NCBI GenBank assembly: GCA_947624865.1
Contig: CANQMH010000010.1
Span: 1 to 35,512 of the forward strand
Source: an uncultured Clostridia bacterium
GTDB lineage: Bacteria > Bacillota > Clostridia > Oscillospirales > Acutalibacteraceae
DNA length: 35,512 nucleotides
Direction of reading: 5' to 3'
Shown here in pieces: positions 31,807 through 35,512 of the stretch. The notes beneath the pieces were generated by a model. The model was not told the origin of the DNA and made no database searches. It saw only the letters and a program-made list of their open reading frames with translations. How positions within the stretch are numbered: position 1 is the first letter of the stretch; every line of letters begins with the position of its first letter. The position numbers and the translations under genes were made by a program.

Positions 31807-33090
31807 TTATTCTTTAAAATCATCTTCAGTAATGTTATAGGTTGCACCTGCAACCTCCTGCGAAAGAACTTCCTTATTTTCTCCCGCCTTACCGGTAATA
31901 ACACCGTTATTCTCGGCGTTATTTTCTCCGGGCCATTTTGAATACATAACCTTGAGCAAAATCGGAGTTACTATGGAAGAAACAACAATCAGTATAATAA
32001 CAGCAGTAAAGAACTTGCTGTCCATAAGTCCTGCGTTAAGTCCCTTTTGAGAAACTATAAGCGCAACCTCTCCCCTGTTCATCATACCTATACCGATTTT
32101 CAGAGAATCAGGAGTGTTAAAACGGCAAATACGTGCCATTCCGCCGCAGCCGACAACTTTTGTTATCAAAGCAACTCCTACAAGCGCAATTGAGAACCAC
32201 AATATCTGCATATTAAAATTATCTAAGCTGGTCTGCAAGCCAATGCTCGCAAAGAATACGGGTCCGAAAATTATATATGAACTTACGTCCATTTTCCTTT
32301 CAATATAGCTTGAATCTTTAATATTACAAAGTATTATGCCTGCAACGTAAGCTCCTGTAATATCTGCAATACCGAAAAATTCCTCTGCGCAATATGCACT
32401 GGCGAAGCAAAGAACAAGTCCGAAAATAGGAACACGTCTTGAATGAGGCCATCGCTTATCTATCCATTTGAACAGAAAATAAAGAGCAACACCCAAAATA
32501 ATTGAAACAGCAAAGAACAAAACGGTATTTATTCCTACACCTATCGGGTCAACGTCCGGATTTTTGAATCCGATTACCACAGTCAGAAGAATAATGCCTA
32601 TTACATCATCTATTATAGCGGCAGATAAAATTGTTGTGCCTACCTTTTCTTTAAGATGTCCCATTTCTTTAAGCGCCTGAACAGTAATACTTACCGATGT
32701 CGCCGCAAGCACGGTTCCCATAAATACAGCCTCAAAGAAACGCGTGTCTGGATCGCCGAATCCAAATGCATAATAAACTGCCGCACCTCCGAAAAGAGGT
32801 ACTGCAACACCTGCCAAAGCTATCAGCAGCGCTACCGGACCTGTTTTTATCAGCTCTTTAAGGTTCGTGCCAAGTCCGGCTGAAAACATAAGCAAAATAA
32901 CCCCTATTTCAGCCATTCCGGTAATAAAATCATCCTTCTGAACCAGATTAAGCACAGACGGGCCGATTAAAAGACCCGCTATTATTTCGCCCACAACCTG
33001 AGGTCCCTTCAATTTGCGTGCAATAAGTCCGCAGAGCTTTGCAGCAATAAGAATAATGGCGAGGTTTTTCAAAATATTCAATGAATCCAC
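31807..33090 (-). CDS. Cation:proton antiporter, CPA2 family (NapA/KefB-like)
   Basis: A 427-residue membrane protein with about 12 hydrophobic segments. It has the GPQVVGEIIAGLLIGPSVL start of Na+/H+ exchanger domains and the paired aspartates of electrogenic CPA2 antiporters in SAAIIDDVIGI. Further along are GAYVAGIIL and GMMNRGEVALIVSQKG. It probably exchanges Na+ (or K+) for H+ across the cytoplasmic membrane. The C-terminal 50 residues are a polar tail without a TrkA domain. The start is a GTG at 33090 with GAGGTG six bases upstream; no better ATG is near. It stands alone between its promoter and terminator. Confidence 0.94.
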   Translation of the reverse strand: MDSLNILKNLAIILIAAKLCGLIARKLKGPQVVGEIIAGLLIGPSVLNLVQKDDFITGMAEIGVILLMFSAGLGTNLKELIKTGPVALLIALAGVAVPLFGGAAVYYAFGFGDPDTRFFEAVFMGTVLAATSVSITVQALKEMGHLKEKVGTTILSAAIIDDVIGIILLTVVIGFKNPDVDPIGVGINTVLFFAVSIILGVALYFLFKWIDKRWPHSRRVPIFGLVLCFASAYCAEEFFGIADITGAYVAGIILCNIKDSSYIERKMDVSSYIIFGPVFFASIGLQTSLDNFNMQILWFSIALVGVALITKVVGCGGMARICRFNTPDSLKIGIGMMNRGEVALIVSQKGLNAGLMDSKFFTAVIILIVVSSIVTPILLKVMYSKWPGENNAENNGVITGKAGENKEVLSQEVAGATYNITEDDFKE

Positions 33091-33135
33091 CTAAAACACC
33101 TCTGTTTTCTTCTTATTTATATAAAATCATTTTTT

Positions 33136-33163
33136 ATTTTATCACCAAAACTTAAAATTTCAA
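33136..33163 (-). promoter_or_regulatory. SigA-type promoter for the antiporter gene
   Basis: Minus strand -35 TTGAAA, 16-nt spacer and -10 TAAAAT with an extended TG. Confidence 0.6.
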
Positions 33164-33371
33164 CGGATTTAAATTTAATTCGACATTTTCTATTTATTAA
33201 ACAAATCAATATAATCATAATTAAAAAAACTGTTTAATTTCTTATGATATCCATTAAGCAGCCAAATCTTTTTATATTTAAGGTTTTTTGTTACTTTTAA
33301 CTTAATAAAAACACAATCATTTTGCAATTATTATATAACACTATAAAAGTATAAAAAAAGGCAAAAAAACA

Positions 33372-33401
33372 TTGACAATTATTTAACAATGATGCTAAAA
33401 T
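33372..33401 (+). promoter_or_regulatory. SigA-type promoter for the LRR lipoprotein gene
   Basis: A perfect -35 TTGACA, 18-nt spacer and -10 TAAAAT. The leader is about 93 bases. Confidence 0.72.
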
Positions 33402-33408
33402 GGTATCA

Positions 33409-33450
33409 GGTAATAACTGAATTGTATAATAAAATTTTTACGTTATTACC
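33409..33450 (+). repeat. Inverted repeat at the predicted 5' end of the LRR lipoprotein mRNA
   Basis: GGTAATAAC and its exact complement GTTATTACC, 24 bases apart, begin at the predicted transcription start. This could be a 5'-terminal stem-loop or an operator. Confidence 0.65.
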
Positions 33451-33500
33451 TTATGAAAACAAGCTTGTAAATAAATTTTATCTTTGAAAGGATCCTTAAA

Positions 33501-34217
33501 ATGAAAAGAATTTTATGCGCTTTACTTGCATGTGTACTTTGTGCATCCGTAATAATCGGATTATCGGGATGCGGATGTTCAAACAGCAGCCAACAGGAAC
33601 CCGGTTATAAGGTATCTGCTACAGAACCTGATTTAAAAAATGAAGATTTCGGCTTTTTTATAATTGAAAACAAAGAGCTTATGGTTACGGAATATCTCGG
33701 TTCGGATACAGACATCAAAATTCCCGAATCATTAGACAATTATAAGGTTACCGTAATAGGACACAGCGTATTTAACGGCAAAAATATTACCAGTGTTGAA
33801 ATTCCTGACACAATTGTAGAGATTCAGGACTATGCTTTTTCAAGCAACCAGGATCTTAAAAATATTAAGCTCCCGAAAAATCTTAAGACTTTAGGCAGCA
33901 ACGTATTTTTTAACTGCAGAAATCTTGCTTCAGTTGAGCTGCCGCCTACGATAGAAGATTTAGGTCTTTATACTTTCTCTGCTACAGGTCTTAAAAACGT
34001 AACAATTCCTGAAAGCAGCACGCTTACTAAAATTGACCATTACACATTTTATCAGTGCCAGAATTTAACAGAGGTAACTTTACCTGCAACAATAACAGAG
34101 ATTGCCGAAGACGCTTTTTCTGACTGTCCTAACAAAATTACAATTAAAGCTCCCTCAGGTTCATATGCACAGCAATACGCTGAAACGAACAAATTTGATT
34201 TTGAGGAAACAAAATAA
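33501..34217 (+). CDS. Leucine-rich-repeat (BspA-like, LRR_5) lipoprotein
   Basis: A 238-residue lipoprotein. The signal peptide ends in a lipobox (IIGLSGCGC), so the protein is tethered to the outer face of the membrane. After a short Ser/Gln-rich spacer, residues about 70-215 are LRR_5-type repeats, for example SVFNGKNITSVEIPDTIVEI, YAFSSNQDLKNIKLPKNLK and TFYQCQNLTEVTLPATI, in steps of about 22-24 residues. It ends with the typical cap APSGSYAQQYAE. Such proteins bind other surfaces or proteins; the ligand is unknown. AAAGGA precedes the ATG. It is monocistronic. Confidence 0.93.
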   Translation: MKRILCALLACVLCASVIIGLSGCGCSNSSQQEPGYKVSATEPDLKNEDFGFFIIENKELMVTEYLGSDTDIKIPESLDNYKVTVIGHSVFNGKNITSVEIPDTIVEIQDYAFSSNQDLKNIKLPKNLKTLGSNVFFNCRNLASVELPPTIEDLGLYTFSATGLKNVTIPESSTLTKIDHYTFYQCQNLTEVTLPATITEIAEDAFSDCPNKITIKAPSGSYAQQYAETNKFDFEETK

Positions 34218-34227
34218 TTGATATATT

Positions 34228-34256
34228 TTCAGCACCGCTGAATTTAATATAATTTT
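34228..34256 (+). terminator. Weak terminator-like hairpin before adhE
   Basis: A 6-bp stem (TTCAGC-ACC-GCTGAA) followed by TTTAATATAATTTT. It could end the LRR lipoprotein transcript. Confidence 0.4.
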
Positions 34257-34283
34257 GATTATGTGAAATAAGAGGTAGATTTA

Positions 34284-35512
34284 ATGAGTGCAAAAGAATA
34301 TCCTATTGTAGATAATGCAAAATCTTTTGAAGCAGCTCTTGCAAAAGTTAAAGAAGCTCAGAAGGTTTTTGCGACCTACACACAGGAACAGGTGGATAAG
34401 ATTTTTCTTGCTGCTGCGACTGCGGCAAATAAAATGAGAATTCCGCTTGCTAAAATGGCTGTTGAAGAAACAGGCATGGGCGTAGCAGAAGACAAAGTTA
34501 TTAAAAACCACTACGCTTCCGAGTATATTTACAATGCTTACAAGAATGTAAAAACCTGCGGTGTTATTGAAGAGGACAAATCATTCGGAATCAAGAAAAT
34601 AGCCGAACCTATCGGCGTTATTGCGGCTGTAATCCCCACAACAAATCCTACATCAACAGCTATTTTTAAGACGCTTATCTGCTTAAAGACGCGCAACGGT
34701 ATCATTATCAGCCCTCATCCGCGCGCTAAAAAGAGTACGATTGAGGCGGCAAAGACAGTTCTTGAGGCTGCCGTTGCAGCAGGTGCTCCCGAAGGAATTA
34801 TCAGCTGGATTGACGTTCCGTCGCTTGAGCTTACAAATATGCTTATGCAGGAGGCTGACTGTATTCTTGCTACCGGCGGCCCGGGAATGGTTAAGGCTGC
34901 CTATTCATCAGGTAAGCCTGCACTCGGTGTCGGCGCAGGAAATACACCTGCTATTATTGATGAGTCCGCTGACATTATCCTTGCAGTCAACTCAATTATT
35001 CACTCAAAAACTTTCGACAACGGTATGATTTGCGCTTCTGAGCAGTCAGTTATTGCCGAAAAGAAAATATACAGCAAGGTTAAAAAAGAATTTAAAGCCC
35101 GCGGCTGTTACTTCCTTAATGACGAAGAAATAGATAAGGTCAGAAAGACCATTATTATAAACGGTGCGCTCAATGCTAAAATCGTTGGCCAGAAGCCTGT
35201 TACAATTGCCGCTCTTGCGGGCGTTAAGGTTCCAGAAAAAACAAAAATTCTTATCGGCGAGGTTGAATCGGTTGACATCAGCGAGGAATTTGCTCACGAA
35301 AAGCTTTCTCCAGTACTCGCAATGTATAAAGCTGAAAACTTTGAGGACGCTGTTTCAAAGGCTGAACAGCTCGTTGCCGACGGAGGCTATGGACATACAT
35401 CATCACTCTATATTGACGCAGTAAACGAAAAAGAAAAAATCAATGAATTTGCTGCCCGTATGAAAACCTGCCGTATTCTTGTAAACACTCCTTCCTCTCA
35501 CGGCGGCCGGCG
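34284..35512 (+). CDS. adhE: Bifunctional acetaldehyde-CoA/alcohol dehydrogenase, N-terminal part, cut by window edge
   Basis: This frame is open to the window end and is missing from the ORF track, which shows only shadows. The 409 visible residues are the CoA-acylating aldehyde dehydrogenase half of AdhE: AEPIGVIAAVIPTTNPTSTA, LKTRNGIIISPHPRAKKST, TGGPGMVKAAYSSGKPALGVG and the catalytic Cys in FDNGMICASEQS. The usual full length is about 870 residues, the second half being an iron-dependent alcohol dehydrogenase; only if that half follows is it AdhE rather than a single-domain enzyme. It reduces acetyl-CoA to ethanol, reoxidising NADH. AGAGG lies before the ATG. No convincing promoter was seen in the 66 bases upstream. 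The last two codons (after SSHGG) differ from the expected IG. Confidence 0.94.
   Translation, partial: MSAKEYPIVDNAKSFEAALAKVKEAQKVFATYTQEQVDKIFLAAATAANKMRIPLAKMAVEETGMGVAEDKVIKNHYASEYIYNAYKNVKTCGVIEEDKSFGIKKIAEPIGVIAAVIPTTNPTSTAIFKTLICLKTRNGIIISPHPRAKKSTIEAAKTVLEAAVAAGAPEGIISWIDVPSLELTNMLMQEADCILATGGPGMVKAAYSSGKPALGVGAGNTPAIIDESADIILAVNSIIHSKTFDNGMICASEQSVIAEKKIYSKVKKEFKARGCYFLNDEEIDKVRKTIIINGALNAKIVGQKPVTIAALAGVKVPEKTKILIGEVESVDISEEFAHEKLSPVLAMYKAENFEDAVSKAEQLVADGGYGHTSSLYIDAVNEKEKINEFAARMKTCRILVNTPSSHGGR

Larger units (their letters stand above)
33091..33500. other. AT-rich divergent intergenic region
   Basis: 410 bases without a gene. It holds the minus-strand antiporter promoter, a 0A-box-like TTCGACAT at 33179, the plus-strand promoter at 33372-33401 and an inverted repeat at 33409-33450. 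The centre (33190-33360) is very AT-rich and I see no further structure there. Confidence 0.7.

Noticed and set aside
34741-35424. ORF-track entries over the end of the window (34741-35028, 35164-35424, 35046-35297)
   Set aside because: They are shadows of the adhE frame, which stays open to the edge and encodes a recognisable enzyme.
1-35512. tRNA genes, CRISPR arrays, insertion sequences and prophage genes
   Set aside because: None was seen: no tRNA-like T-loop blocks, no regularly spaced repeats, and no transposase, integrase or phage motifs in any frame.

Overview
The window reads as chromosomal DNA from an anaerobic, fermentative, endospore-forming low-GC Firmicute, most likely a Clostridia/Ruminococcaceae-type gut bacterium. 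A Ruminococcus bromii-like organism would fit, but I cannot fix the species. The evidence is a spoIIAA-spoIIAB-sigF operon, a clostridial 2[4Fe-4S] ferredoxin, pyruvate formate-lyase, acetate kinase and AdhE, strong AGGAGG-type ribosome binding sites, and several Gram-positive wall proteins. Genes are dense and nearly all are intact. I saw no tRNA, rRNA, insertion sequence, prophage or CRISPR array. The window cuts pflB at its left edge and adhE at its right edge.

Layout. 1-700: 5' end of pflB (minus strand) behind a ZTP (pfl-motif) riboswitch with its own promoter and terminator. 748-1780: HD-domain protein and DUF5662 protein (minus). 1901-3094: secreted L,D-transpeptidase with Ig-like domains. 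3164-5670: a DUF815 ATPase followed by a lipoprotein that joins a metal/cobalamin-type solute-binding domain to a peptidoglycan-binding domain. 5921-7968: proB-proA. 7984-9003: three small proteins of unknown function. 9061-14688: phosphodiesterase, holB, ricT, ferredoxin, trmN6, rsmI and folC, a variant of the B. subtilis holB-yaaT-yabA-yabB-rsmI neighbourhood. 14812-16203: the spoIIA operon, with a candidate Spo0A box and a terminator-like hairpin in its leader. 16332-18273: pyk-aroK. 18460-20036: a three-gene cell-surface cluster with no recognised function. 20190-24020: a GntR-ABC transporter operon ending in a prolyl-tRNA editing protein, with a clear inverted-repeat operator. 24243-24917: two small membrane proteins. 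25003-27498: divergent ackA and tmcAL. 27636-29690: glgB with a lysine-rich tail. 29890-33090: an NlpC/P60 wall hydrolase and a cation/proton antiporter. 33501-34217: a leucine-rich-repeat lipoprotein. 34284-end: adhE.

How the genes work together. Pyk, PflB, AckA and AdhE cover the route from PEP through pyruvate and acetyl-CoA to formate, acetate and ethanol; phosphotransacetylase is not in the window. GlgB points to glycogen storage. The wall proteins (L,D-transpeptidase, NlpC/P60, peptidoglycan-binding lipoprotein, surface cluster, LRR lipoprotein) are spread over several transcription units.

No large unknown system stands out. The best candidates for something undescribed are the surface cluster at 18460-20036, the small-protein trio at 7984-9003, the solute-binding/peptidoglycan-binding fusion beside a DUF815 ATPase, the basic tail on GlgB, and the leader structures of spoIIA, trmN6 and the LRR lipoprotein gene. 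Functions come from reading protein motifs by eye; no database search was run.
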